DNA of 64,000 bases from Bolinopsis microptera (taxonomy: Eukaryota; Ctenophora; Tentaculata; Lobata; Bolinopsidae), in the NCBI RefSeq assembly GCF_026151205.1, contig NC_087083.1:9235460-9299459 (forward strand), written 5' to 3'. The position numbers and the translations under genes were made by a program. The stretch's first letter is position 1. Every line of letters begins with the position of its first letter. The notes under the pieces are model-generated. The model was not told the origin of the DNA. It saw only the letters and a program-made list of their open reading frames with translations, and ran no database searches. This document shows positions 11,075 through 23,300 of the stretch, piece after piece.

Positions 11075-14000
11075 TTAAACATCAGATATGTCTTTGGTGC
11101 GTTTACCCGGAGTCTGTTTACTTTCTTCGGCAATACCCTGGAAGTTTTTACATGCCCTTCGAGCCATCTCCATATTATTCGGTTTATTTGAAGGGCCTGG
11201 GAGCTCCTCTGCTGTGATGCAACCAGCATTTGGTACTTTTTCATCATTATCTACTTTTTTTAAGTTAAGCGATGTAAGTGTTGCCCAAGATTTTCCAGAT
11301 CGTGACACACTTTTCACACTAGCAGAGACTTTTGTTGTCAAGGTGTTGTCGTACAGCAGGGGGTTTATCACTGAATTGATTGGCAGCACCAAAATTGAAA
11401 ACAGAGCATACCATGGGCTGGCGTCTATAACACCAATAGTGTGCAGAGCACACGTACCAATAAAAGGTATCCAACAGCAAAAGTCAGTGAAGATGATGAT
11501 TGCTACTTTGCGGTTCATTTTCCGGTTTCTGTGCCTGACCATAGTGTTTGATTTGTTCTTTGTAAGACTTTTGGAAGATCTGGTTGATGTCACAGCAATA
11601 ACAATGTATGACAGTGATATCACCATGAAGCAAACGCAGTTGATCATCAATATAGCCCAAACATACCGTTTTTGCGGATCATCAGCTCCAACGAAGTATT
11701 TAAAAAGGCAGACACCGTCGTTGCCATAGAAACCGGCTTCTGTATGAGTAAGTCCACCATAATTCGACGTAAACATACTGTTCATTAGATCGATTATCAC
11801 TTTCCAAGAAAGATCCCGATCTTTCATTCTCCCATAGTAAGCCTTAAGCACACTTTTGTGTTTATTTTTGTCAGGAAAGCCAGCAAAAAGCGGAATATTA
11901 GTGCTGTATGATAAGCCATTCACAAAGTAGTCACCCAAGGAAGGGTGGAGCGGAATCATTGCTATTGCAAAAGATGCAATAATAACTGTGAGGATGATGA
12001 CAATGTTTTTGAGCACGCCAATCTTTGACAAGTGACCACCCAATTTCATTGCATTCTTGATTCCGTACATTCTAGCAATGCTCAGTATAGTCATCGAGAA
12101 GAGAGAGAACTGGGAACCAACAGTGCTGACAACACCTAGCACCGAGCAAGATGTGCTTGTCAACCAGGCCTTTTGAGTTTGGCAATACTGGTCACCCTTG
12201 ACATGATCAACAACAGAAATTGTTAGCAGGTATCCTCCGACTAGGAAATCCCCCAGGCTTATAAGCATGATGAGGAGTTTATTGAGCAATGACATAGCTG
12301 TAGAACACTTTTTAAAGGCAGTTATGCTTTGAATCAAAACTACACAGTTTAGAATGACTGCCAAGATTCCAATCGCCCATGAAACCCCCTTAAGAATTTT
12401 ATCTTCGATAATGTTTTTGCCACAGCGTTCATTACACTCATCAGAAAGGTCCATGCAGTCAAATACTCCATCACACTGCTGCGTCATTGCGATCAGGCTA
12501 GCTTTACTATCTTTACATCGAAAATGATTCGTGCACAATATTTCATCACTTCCATCTCCACAGTCATCAACTAGGTCACAGACTTTGTCAAAGGTCACAC
12601 AACGATTGTTTTCACATACGAATATATCACTGCTGTACGATTCTTCAGTGTTTATCAAAAATGTCAGTTGATCATTATCGACTACCGTATAAACTCGATC
12701 GGGAAACTGTCCCGGACAGGAATCATGACTGACTGGCTTTACCAGTGGACATTTGGCATCATTACTGCATTTCCCTTCACAACTCATGTAAATGTACAGT
12801 TCTCCATGCAAATATTCGCAGTTGAATATACTTTTGGGCAGAAATAACTTTTTTCTTTCCGTCAACCCAAAAACATTCCCCTTTGGATAGTTAAAATTCC
12901 TTGGATTACATTTTGAGGCGAGCTTTTCCAATGTCGTTAGTCCTTTAAGACAATAAGATATTTGGACGGTATCTGTTGATGACATCGTAGCATGCATTCC
13001 ATGAACATCAGGCTTGTCTCGCGATAGTTTGCATACAGCATTTTCATTTCCACATGTATCTACTCCGTCACAGAATTCATCCATTCCGATGAACTTTTTG
13101 TCTCCATGTAAGCAGATGTAGTCATCTGTACAAGATTTTATATCGCTATGGGTCACAAAACGAACAGTTTCGCCCATTCCACAAGTTGGCCATTCGTTCA
13201 GTTCGTCTTCCCCATCTTTACAATCTTTTACGCCATCTTTTAACCAGGCAAGTGGTATTTTCAAATCTTTGTCACCAACTCGTCGACGACAAGTATCCTC
13301 AGTGAGTAGCGAGCAGATGATGTTTTCTTCATCACTTTCATCATAACAGTCTGAAGTATTGTCACACATTTTATGTTTGTGTATATTGCTACATGTGGAT
13401 GAAAGATCAACGCACACATTTTCTATTCCATCACTACATAGGCTCATATCTTTTATTCCATGACACAACATTTGTTCCGAAACGGTCGCCTGATATCCAT
13501 TGACTCTGCAAGATAAACCAACTTTGGAGGGGTCGGAACAGTTTGTTTGATCTAGATAGTCTTCACAATATGGACTGTATGTTTGATTTAACCAGAAAGC
13601 TTTGTCAATAGCTGCTTGTGTATACTTGAAGGGGCTGCATCTGGTGTAGTTCAGAATAGGGACTGGGAGTGGGGATTCATCTTCCAGCCCGATGACATCC
13701 GAAATCGAGTATGGTTTGAGAAAGTGATTGCAACTATGAATGGTAAGATTAGTTTCAAATATTTCCCTAAATGCGCCAAAAGTTGTCATATTCTTTGTCA
13801 ATGAAGCGGTATTCTGATGATCCTCCAGTCCCACCAGATTAGGAGGACAATAGTGATCTCCGCAGTTTATTCCATAGCGGTATCCATTGCATTCTAATTC
13901 ATCCTCACAGTATTCTATGTCACAATATCCATCACATATTTTTGATCGAGTTAAATTTGTCCCACTGTATTGCGTGCAGTTAGCTTCGTCCAAGTCAGTG

Positions 14001-14322
14001 TTAACACACTCGCTCTCCTTGTTGCACGAGTAAGAAATGTCAGCCTTGTATCCACTGGTGAATATTCCATTCTTCTCTTGGCAGATATAGTACCCGCAAA
14101 AGAAGTTGTCATCGGACTTCAGCTCTTCATTGTGTCCTGCACCACATGTTTGATAGAACTTAGGATCATTTTCACACAACTCACTAAACTTACTCCATCC
14201 AGGCAAAGCTGCTTCGATACTGTAAAACGTCTCAGACTCCAGACATTGGAAGTATTTATTTCCATTGTAGTCTGTGCAGATGTTTTTCAAGAAGCTGTTG
14301 TGTTGTGAAATCTTACAGGTAT
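11075..14322 (-). CDS. Receptor exon 11: LDLa-rich ectodomain plus rhodopsin-type 7TM
   Basis: A single 3.25-kb exon follows a CTTTCCAG acceptor and encodes 1082 aa to the stop at 11075. The first ~630 residues hold dozens of cysteines and many N-glycosylation sites, with LDLa-like cores such as CDNTSDCYDESDEENIIC, CDLVDDCGDGSDEILC and CDGVFDCMDLSDEC, the last two directly before the membrane. The helices follow: TM1 near GVSWAIGILAVILNCVV, TM2 with LISLGDFLVGG, TM3 with SCSVLGVVSTVGSQFSLF, where ARMYG replaces DRY, and TM7 with NSVINPLLY (NPxxY type). A cysteine at the start of TM3 and one in a long second extracellular loop (GVCLFKYF) could form the usual disulfide. An intronless 7TM next to LDLa repeats suggests that the core receptor came from an older unit to which the upstream modules were added. 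Confidence 0.9.
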
Positions 14323-17300
14323 CTGGAAAGTTCGTGTGCATTCAAATAAATTAAGGTGTCAAAAGAAACGATTTAAAAGTTTTTTAAAATATTTTTAATC
14401 GAATTTTTGTGGAATATAGATACCTTTATTTAGCCTTAAAGGTCGAAATTTGAATATGCTTCAATGCCTACCTTTGTTTGAAAAGCAAGTCAGGAATACG
14501 TCTTGATGATGATTGCAAACAGATGCGTTCAGGGTTTTATAAGCACATTCTCTGAACGTTTCGTTATCTTCGTCACAAACCACTTCAGACAACATTGTTT
14601 CGTAATGTTTTTGTACGTTCCAATTTTGACCTATTGTCCAGTTTTCAGCTCCTCTGTATCCCATTTCTTGACAAATCAGATTAGCTGATTTGTCATTGAA
14701 GTTCTGTCCGCAAACTACTCCAGCCTGAGTGTTGAAACATTAACCTGGTAACCTGGTAACCTGGTAACCCGGTAACCAGGTAACCAGGTAACCAAGTTAC
14801 CAGGCAGACTAGCTGATTTGTCATTGACGTTCTGTCCACAAACTACTCCTGACTGAGTTGAAAAAATAAAATATCAGCTGTTATCAATAAATTACTGTTT
14901 GAAGTGCTTATATTAGGTTCGGGCGTTGACGAATTCAAAATTTAATTTTACAATACAGCTATTTTTATAATAGTCCCTTTTAATGGGAAAATTTTCAGAT
15001 TATCCTTCACCGTTGGTTGGCAAACATATATTTTAGGCAATGTTAAACTTGTGAAGTACATTTTAGTATTGGTGGAAATTATTAGATCTATAGTCATTCA
15101 GCAACTTACCTTGGAGTATCCAGCTCGGTTTGCAACAAGAAGACCGGCATTTTGTCCTAATCTTATATTTTTATTGTGCTTATCTATTAAGCTGAATAGA
15201 AATCCCCCTGATTGAAGATTTTCCATTATTGTTGAAAATAATGTACTGAACGTTTAAACGTCAAAAAATCTAACTATCTTATTAAATACTGATTATAACT
15301 CACAATCAAGGGATTATATGGAATTTCGATTAATTTGAAGAAACGGTTGAGTTTATTTATTTTAGACAAAATATAGCAAAGGTGCTTTAAATTAATGCAA
15401 TACAAAATAAAAACAAAATTACCTCCGTTTGTCATGTAACTTCTATTTGTAAGAATATGCATGCACTTTCCATAGTATTTTATCATCATCCCTTTGTATT
15501 TTCGTAATCTATTCAGGTCGACCTTAAATTTCTGCTCTATCTCTTTTCTGTTGATAGTCAGTACATAATACTTTTCAGTTACCAGCACATATATCTCGTT
15601 TTCTCTCGTTAAATCAGGCAAGTTTGCTTCAAATCCTTCTGCCCATTGATATTTGCTTATTTTCGAAGATACAATTAGCTTTCTGTATCTGTTTTTATTG
15701 TGAAGTCGAAAGTCGAGATGATACATGCTGTAGTCATCGTTGTCCACAAGGTTAAATGTGAATCCACATCCTTTTCCATAATCTCCAGTGAATAGAGCAT
15801 GAATGTAGAAGGTCGAGGAAACTTCCAACACCATATCAGTTGTAAAGATTTGCTTTCTATGAATGTCCGAATAGTTGTATTCCTTTAATTCAAAATTGGC
15901 AAACTTTTCGCGGCGCTCTGAAATCATTCAAAAGTATTAAATTAAGAGGCCAAAATATGAATATAAGATGTATCAAATAACACATATTATCACACTTTCG
16001 AGCCAAATTTGGCAGGAAAGCAGAATTGATATTACATGCCCCGATGGGGAGCACTGGCTCTCACCCGGGGGCATGAAATATCAATCAGTTGCTCAGAGAG
16101 ATCCCGACATTCCCATAGGAACAAGGAGCCCACACTCAACAACTGTTCTACTACTGTGAGGTACTGATTTAAATAAAGATTTAAATCAACAACCTGAAGT
16201 AGTCTATGACCGTAAATGCAATGATCAGATTAACTTTCCAGTATTAGGAAAAATATGTAAATATAGTTAGTTTTTAAAACATTTCCTTGCGTTTGAGATG
16301 TGTTAAGCGAAATAAAATTTTTTGTTGTAATACTTTTTCAAGCTGTTGCTTTTTTACTGCACTTCATAGTTCAAAGCCTAATTAGGCTTCGGATGATGAA
16401 ACAAAGTAAAAACTCCTTGGCTTGTACGAGCTTTAAGTGACTTAAGATTACTGAAAACGAGATCAAAGTTTACAAGCAGACTTGAAAGTTGCACAAAGTT
16501 TTGGTACTTGTCAGCGATACAATCAATCAGGCTAATTGATTTCCTTAATCGCTTACTTGAAATTAAAAAGGAAGTGTCAGAACAAACTACAGTCGCCCTC
16601 ACAAAAAATAGTAAACACTAAACGATGTTTGATTAATTCGAACGAAGAAAACACACAAAACAAGAATCTATTAAGTCAAGAGTTACTTTCATAAACAATA
16701 CTAAAGAGTACGGATGTCTGCTCTTGATATTAAAACAATCTAGAGTTGTATTGAAGAGATACATTATATTAGTACGGCTGTTCTGATAATTTCTAGTGAA
16801 GCAAATAATGGCAAGATGAATATAAGCAGACTATTATAATACTCGATAAAATTCAATAAAAGTCAATGATTACAAGTTCCAGTGATAAATCATTCTGAAA
16901 TAACAGACAATCAAGACGGACGATAATATTGTTGATATATGTATTAGGGCTTGTAGTACGAGTACAACATGAACAGTTGAAAATTTGGACTTATGAATAG
17001 ACAATCATGGCGCCACAGCCCAATTCAAATATAACAACCAGGAAATACTATCACCTTATCGCAGATTAGTATTACATGATAAGGACTAGGATGTAATCAA
17101 CACTAAAACAGATGTTCTATACATTATACATCTTCAGTTTTAATGACTCAAAATATATCTAATAGAAATAAAGTATAAGAATCACCTCACATCGATTGAT
17201 ATGCAGGAAATAATTTATAATTAAAATACGCGCTCGTGGTGGAATATTCTAGAATGCAATAAGTACAAGACCCATAGGCGTGAATATATTGATATTCGAT

Positions 17301-20300
17301 GCACTACGTACCAATAGAAAGCAAATTGGGCGCGGCATACAGCATTCACTGTGTCATAAATGTGGGAACGTGAGATCCTAATTTTACATATTGTATCTTC
17401 GATATCTGAAATACTAACTCATCGAGATCTATATAATATATAAATATATAGCTTAGACATTATAAACATAAATAAGTTCGGCATGTCTAGTTTGCTTTGG
17501 TGAGATTTATAACTAACGTTTGATCAAATTCTGCTTCTTATGAATAGACAATTATGGCGCCACAGCCCAATTCAAATATAACAACCAGGAAATACTATCA
17601 CCTTATCGCAGATTAGTATTACATGATAAGGACTAGGATGTAATCAACACTAAAACAGATGTTCTATACATTATACATCTTCAGTTTTAATGACTCAAAA
17701 TATATCTAATAGAAATAAAGTATAAGAATCACCTCACATCGATTGATATGCAGGAAATAATTTATAATTAAAATACGCGCTCGTGGTGGAATATTCTAGA
17801 ATGCAATAAGTACAAGACCCATAGGCGTGAATATATTGATATTCGATGCACTACGTACCAATAGAAAGCAAATTGGGCGCGGCATACAGCATTCACTGTG
17901 TCATAAATGTGGGAACGTGAGATCCTAATTTTACATATTGTATCTTCGATATCTGAAATACTAACTCATCGAGATCTATATAATATATAAATATATAGCT
18001 TAGACATTATAAACATAAATAAGTTCGGCATGTCTAGTTTGCTTTGGTGAGATTTATAACTAACGTTTGATCAAATTCTGCTTCTTATGAATAGACAATT
18101 ATGGCGCCACAGCCCAATTCAAATATAACAACCAGGAAATACTATCACCTTATCGCAGATTAGTATTACATGATAAGGACTAGGATGTAATCAACACTAA
18201 AACAGATGTTCTATACATTATACATCTTCAGTTTTAATGACTCAAAATATATCTAATAGAAATAAAGTGTAAGAATCACCTCACATCGATTGATATGCAC
18301 GAAATAATTTATGATTAAAATACGCGCTCGTGGTGGAATATTCTAGAATGCAATAAGTACAAGACCCATAGGCGTGAATATATTGATATTCGATGCACTA
18401 CGTACCAATTATAGAAAGCAAATTGGGCGCGGCATACAGCATTCACTGTGTCATAAATGTGGGAACGTGAGATCCTAATTTTACGTATTGTATCTTCGAT
18501 ATCTGAAATACTAACTCATCGAGAGCTATAAGTATATATAGCTTGGAAATTATAAACATAAATAAGTTCGACATGTCTAGTTTGCTTTGGTGAGATTTAT
18601 AACTAACGTTTGATCAAATTCTGCTTCTTATGAATAGACAATCATGGCGCCACAGCCCAATTCAAATATAACAACCAGGAAATACTATCACCTTATCGCA
18701 GATTAGTATTACATGATAAGGACTAGGATGTAATCAACACTAAAACAGCTGTTCTATACATTATACATCTTCAGTTTTATGACTCAAAATATATCTAATA
18801 GAAATAAAGTATAAGAATCACCTCACATCGATTGATATGCAGGAAATAATTTATGATTAAAATACGCGCTCGTGGTGGAATATTCTAGAATGCAATAAGT
18901 ACAAGACCCATAGGCGTGAATATATTGATATTCGATGCACTACGTACCAATTATAGAAAGCAAATTGGGCGCGGCATACAGCATTCACTGTGTCATAAAT
19001 GTGGGAACGTGAGATCCTAATTTTACATATTGTATCTTCGATATCTGAAATACTAACTCATCAAGAGCTATATATAGCTTGGAAATTATAAACATAAATA
19101 AGTTCGACACGTCTAGTTTGCTTTGGTGAGATTTATAAGTTCTAACGTTTGATCAAATTCTGCTTTCCCGGCCAAATTTGGCTCCAAAGAAAGTGTGATA
19201 AAACATTAATCACATGCCTTCTCATGCGATATCAACATTTTCAAAACTCGGCAAGCCTCGTGATTGAAAATGTCGATATAACCCTCGGCAAGCCTCGGGA
19301 AATATCGAAACTTTCGCTAACTCGGCAAGCCTCGTGGGCGAAAGTTTTGATATCGCATGAGAAGGCATGTGATAAATGTATAATATGTTATATCAAATAT
19401 TCATCTGACAGGTAGAATATTTGATATATTTATCTAATTTTATGTAATTCTTCTATATGAAATACTTTTATATTAAAGTAAATATTAACCAGTGTACCAA
19501 AGGCAAAAGCTGGTGCACAAACAACAAGTATCAAAGGTTTTTATTTTGAATATGATCATACCCTGTGAAGTTTTACAATTCTGTCTATATAGATGTCAAA
19601 CAGAGGCACATATTAGGTGCGGTAAAAAAATCGAAATTATGCGGTACCGCACCCGACTATAAAGGTAAAATGTGCGGTAAGTTGCGGTAAATTTTTACCA
19701 ATTATGCGGCAAATGTGCGGCGATTTTTTCGAAATTTGTGCGGGAATTGTGCAGTTTTCTTTTGCATTTTCTCAAGGACTTTGGAAATTCTAAACGTATA
19801 ACCGCCGCTCTTATCAAAAATAGGTCTGTTTATGTGTTACTGAGGGTGTAGTTCTTTACTAAGACCATGATTGAACCTATATTGAGATTCAGTTATCTGA
19901 GAACAGTGACGTGGTGAAGTTACGAATGATAACTGATAAACTATAATCAAAGTATGGTAACGACGAGGGTTTCATAACGGCCTGGGTCACGGTCCCGAAA
20001 GGGCCTGGGTCACGGTCCGAAAGGGCCTGGATCACGGTCCCGAAAGGGCCTGGGTAACGGTCCCGAAAGGGCCTGGGTCACGGTCCCAAAAGGGCCTGGG
20101 TAACGGTCCCGAAAGGGCCTGGGTCACGGTCCCGAAAGGGCCTGGGTCAGGGTCCCGAAAGGGCCTGTGTCACGTGGTAACTGGGTCACGTGGCCTAGGC
20201 ACGAGTTCCAAAAGGGCCTGGGTCACGGTCCCGAAAGGGCCTGGGTCAGGGTCCCGAAAGGGCCTGTGTCACGAGGTAACTGGGTCACGTGGCCTAGGTA

Positions 20301-23300
20301 TGAGTTCCAAAAGGGCCTGGGTCACGGTCCCGAAAGGGCCTGAATCACGGTCCTAAAAGGGCCTGGGTCAGGGTCCCGAAAGGGCCTGAGTCACGGTCCT
20401 AAAAGGGCCTGGGTCAGGGTCCCGAAAGGGCCTGAGACACGGTCCTAAAAGGGCCCGACTATAACATATTTTGGTTTTTACACTCGAAAATCTTAACGCG
20501 AAAATTTCAAAATTATGCGAAATCACGCGGAAAATGCTAGATTATGCGGAAATATGCAGAAAATTACAAAATGTGCGGACATGTGCGGAAAACAATAAAT
20601 TATGCGGACATGTGCGGAAAACGGTAAATTGTGCGATCCCGCACCCATCGCACCTAATATGTGCCTCTGATGTCAAAAGGTATTCATGGTATTATTTTAG
20701 TATTACCTTTTGTAATTTGGATGCATGTTGTCGACGAATCTATTTTGTGACTGTAAACAGCTGACTCCGTGCATTTAGCAGTGGTATTTGATTCTGAATC
20801 AAGTCTGTATCCTACATCACAGAATATCGTGACTGAAACTCCTGCGGGGACTTCACCACCCGGACTTAGAAATCCATGTTCCACTGAGAGTGGAGGACAA
20901 TACACTGAAAGTGAAATTTAAAAATGTTAGAGTATGAGTTTTAAGCACTTGAAGGAATCAAATAATCGGCATGTTTTGACCAGGTATTTGACAAACATTG
21001 CAAACTGGAGGTACCAAAAGTGACAAAAAGAACTCCCAAACTTAACCCATGGATTACAGACAGTATCATCCAGTCTGTAGAAAGAAAGCATGAACTGCGT
21101 AAGGAGTGGTCTGACACCGTTACTAATAAGAACCCTGGTGGTAATATCTTGCTCTACCAAGTATTTAGTGATTATCGTAGGATGCTTAAAGCTATCATTA
21201 AAGCTGCCAAACGTTGGCATTACTGTAACGAAATCCTAAACAACTGTGAAAATAGCAAGAAAACCTGGCAAATTATTAACGAACTCAGGGGCAAAAAGAA
21301 GAGGCAAACCAAGCCCCCATTTATCATTGACAACCAAAGAATAGTTGATAGAAGAGCTATTGCTAATGGATTCAATACTTGGTTTGTCTCTATTGCACCA
21401 AAGCTGAATGAGACACTGAATAATCTATCTTATGGTCTGCCTATATTACCCATGAAAACTTTCTATGACTTCCTGAACCCAAGAAATGAAAAAAATATTA
21501 GGCTAGAAGATTGCTCCTCGAACGAAATATTGAAAATCATAAGCGAGTTCGAAAATGGTAAAGCCAGTGACATTCCCATAAGTGTAGTAAAAAAGTCATC
21601 TCATGTAATTGCACCTGTATTATCGAATTACTTCAATATCCTTATGACCAAAGGTATATTTCCAGATGTCCTGAAGACTGGTAAAATAACTCCTGTATAT
21701 AAGAAAGGTAACCCAGAAGAAATCGAGAACTACCGTCCTATCTCCACACTGTCCGTCTTCGGTAAGATCTTTGAAAAGCTCATATATTCTAGAATATACG
21801 GATTTGTTAGCTCCCAGGGAGTTATATCGAAGACACAGTTTGAATTTAGGAAATCTCACTCAACATCTCATGCAGTCAATTACTCTGTAAATTTGATTAC
21901 GAAATCTCTTAAACTTAAGAATCATGTTTTAGGAATATTCATTGACCTAAGCAAAGCTTTTGACACTATCGACCATTCAACACTTCTTATAAAATTAGAG
22001 GGATGTGGAGTGAGAGGAGTTGCAAATAACCTCATCAAAAGCTACTTGACAAACAGGCAACAATACACCGAAGTTGTAGGAGAAAAATCAGATACCCTAT
22101 CTATCCAATTTGGTGTCCCACAGGGTTCAATTCTTGGACCTCTCCTATTTCTTCTTTATATGAACGACATCACAAACAATTCTAAACTAGGATCATTTGT
22201 TACCTTTGCTGATGATACCAATATATTTGTTGTCGGCAAAACAAAACGTGAGGCATATGAACGAGGAAATGAGCTTTTGTCATCATTGAAGTCTTATATG
22301 AGAGCGAATAAGTTACATATAAACATGTCCAAGTGCTGCTACATACACTTCAAACCCACCATGGCAGGTTCTAAGTCAGAGACTTTATCACACCCTGAAG
22401 TTGCATTAACTATAGACAACTTTCCAATCAAAAAGGTTTCATCCGCAAAATTTCTGGGTGTTATAATTGACGAGAACCTATCATGGGATGATCACATCAA
22501 AGCACTTAAGCGAACTCTAAATCATTCCACATCCACTTTATGTAGACTTCGCTGCTCCCTTCCAGAATTTCTACACCAACAATTATATTATACCCTGTTC
22601 GAATCACATCTTTCCTACTGTATATCTGTATGGGGTGGGGCAGCGAAACAACGTATAAGCTCATTATTTACTGCTCAGAAGTACTGTCTCAGAGTACTAT
22701 TTGGTGACAGGCTGGCGTACCTTGATAAGTTCAAGACTTGTGCACGTACTAGGCCCATAGGACACCAGAAACTTGACCAAAAATTTTTCATAAAAGAGCA
22801 CACCAAACCGATATTTAAGCATAATAATATTCTATCTATACAAAATCTCTATACATACCACAGTTACCTCGAGCTCTACAAGATAATGAAATTCCGTGCT
22901 CCAATATCCCTACATGAGGGTTACACATGTTCCTCAAGGAAACCCTGTCTTCTAATCTGTCAGGCAGACCCACCTGACAATCACAACACTAGATCAACCA
23001 AAATTTTTAACATTTTAACCCCAAAGTTCAGAATGACTGACTTTACTACTAGTGTAATGTGCTTGCGAGGTAAGTTAAAACGTGCGCTATTAGCTAATCA
23101 ACATAATCACGCCCTGCTTGATTGGACCGTCAAAGATTTTGACTGCACAAATGTTATTGTCCAAACATAACTGGCTGGTCACACACATCTCAATTAAAAT
23201 TACGCTAGGCCACTGTTTTCCAAGTCTTGTCCTGTGAGTAAAGTATGTGTGAGAAAGTTTTAATAAAATCATTGTATATTTATTTTTGAATTTAAAAAAT

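Noticed and set aside
11088-11729. 213-codon plus-strand frame opposite the 7TM exon
   Set aside because: Antisense shadow of the receptor coding region, with no motif of its own.
15423-15917. Farnesoic acid O-methyltransferase-like domain as the first choice
   Set aside because: The HLDFR, W and YVLTINRKEI landmarks follow galectin strand order better; kept as an alternative only.
20174-20356. 60-codon frame in the GC-rich minisatellite
   Set aside because: Repeat-derived; Gly/Arg/Ser text simply reflects the repeated unit.
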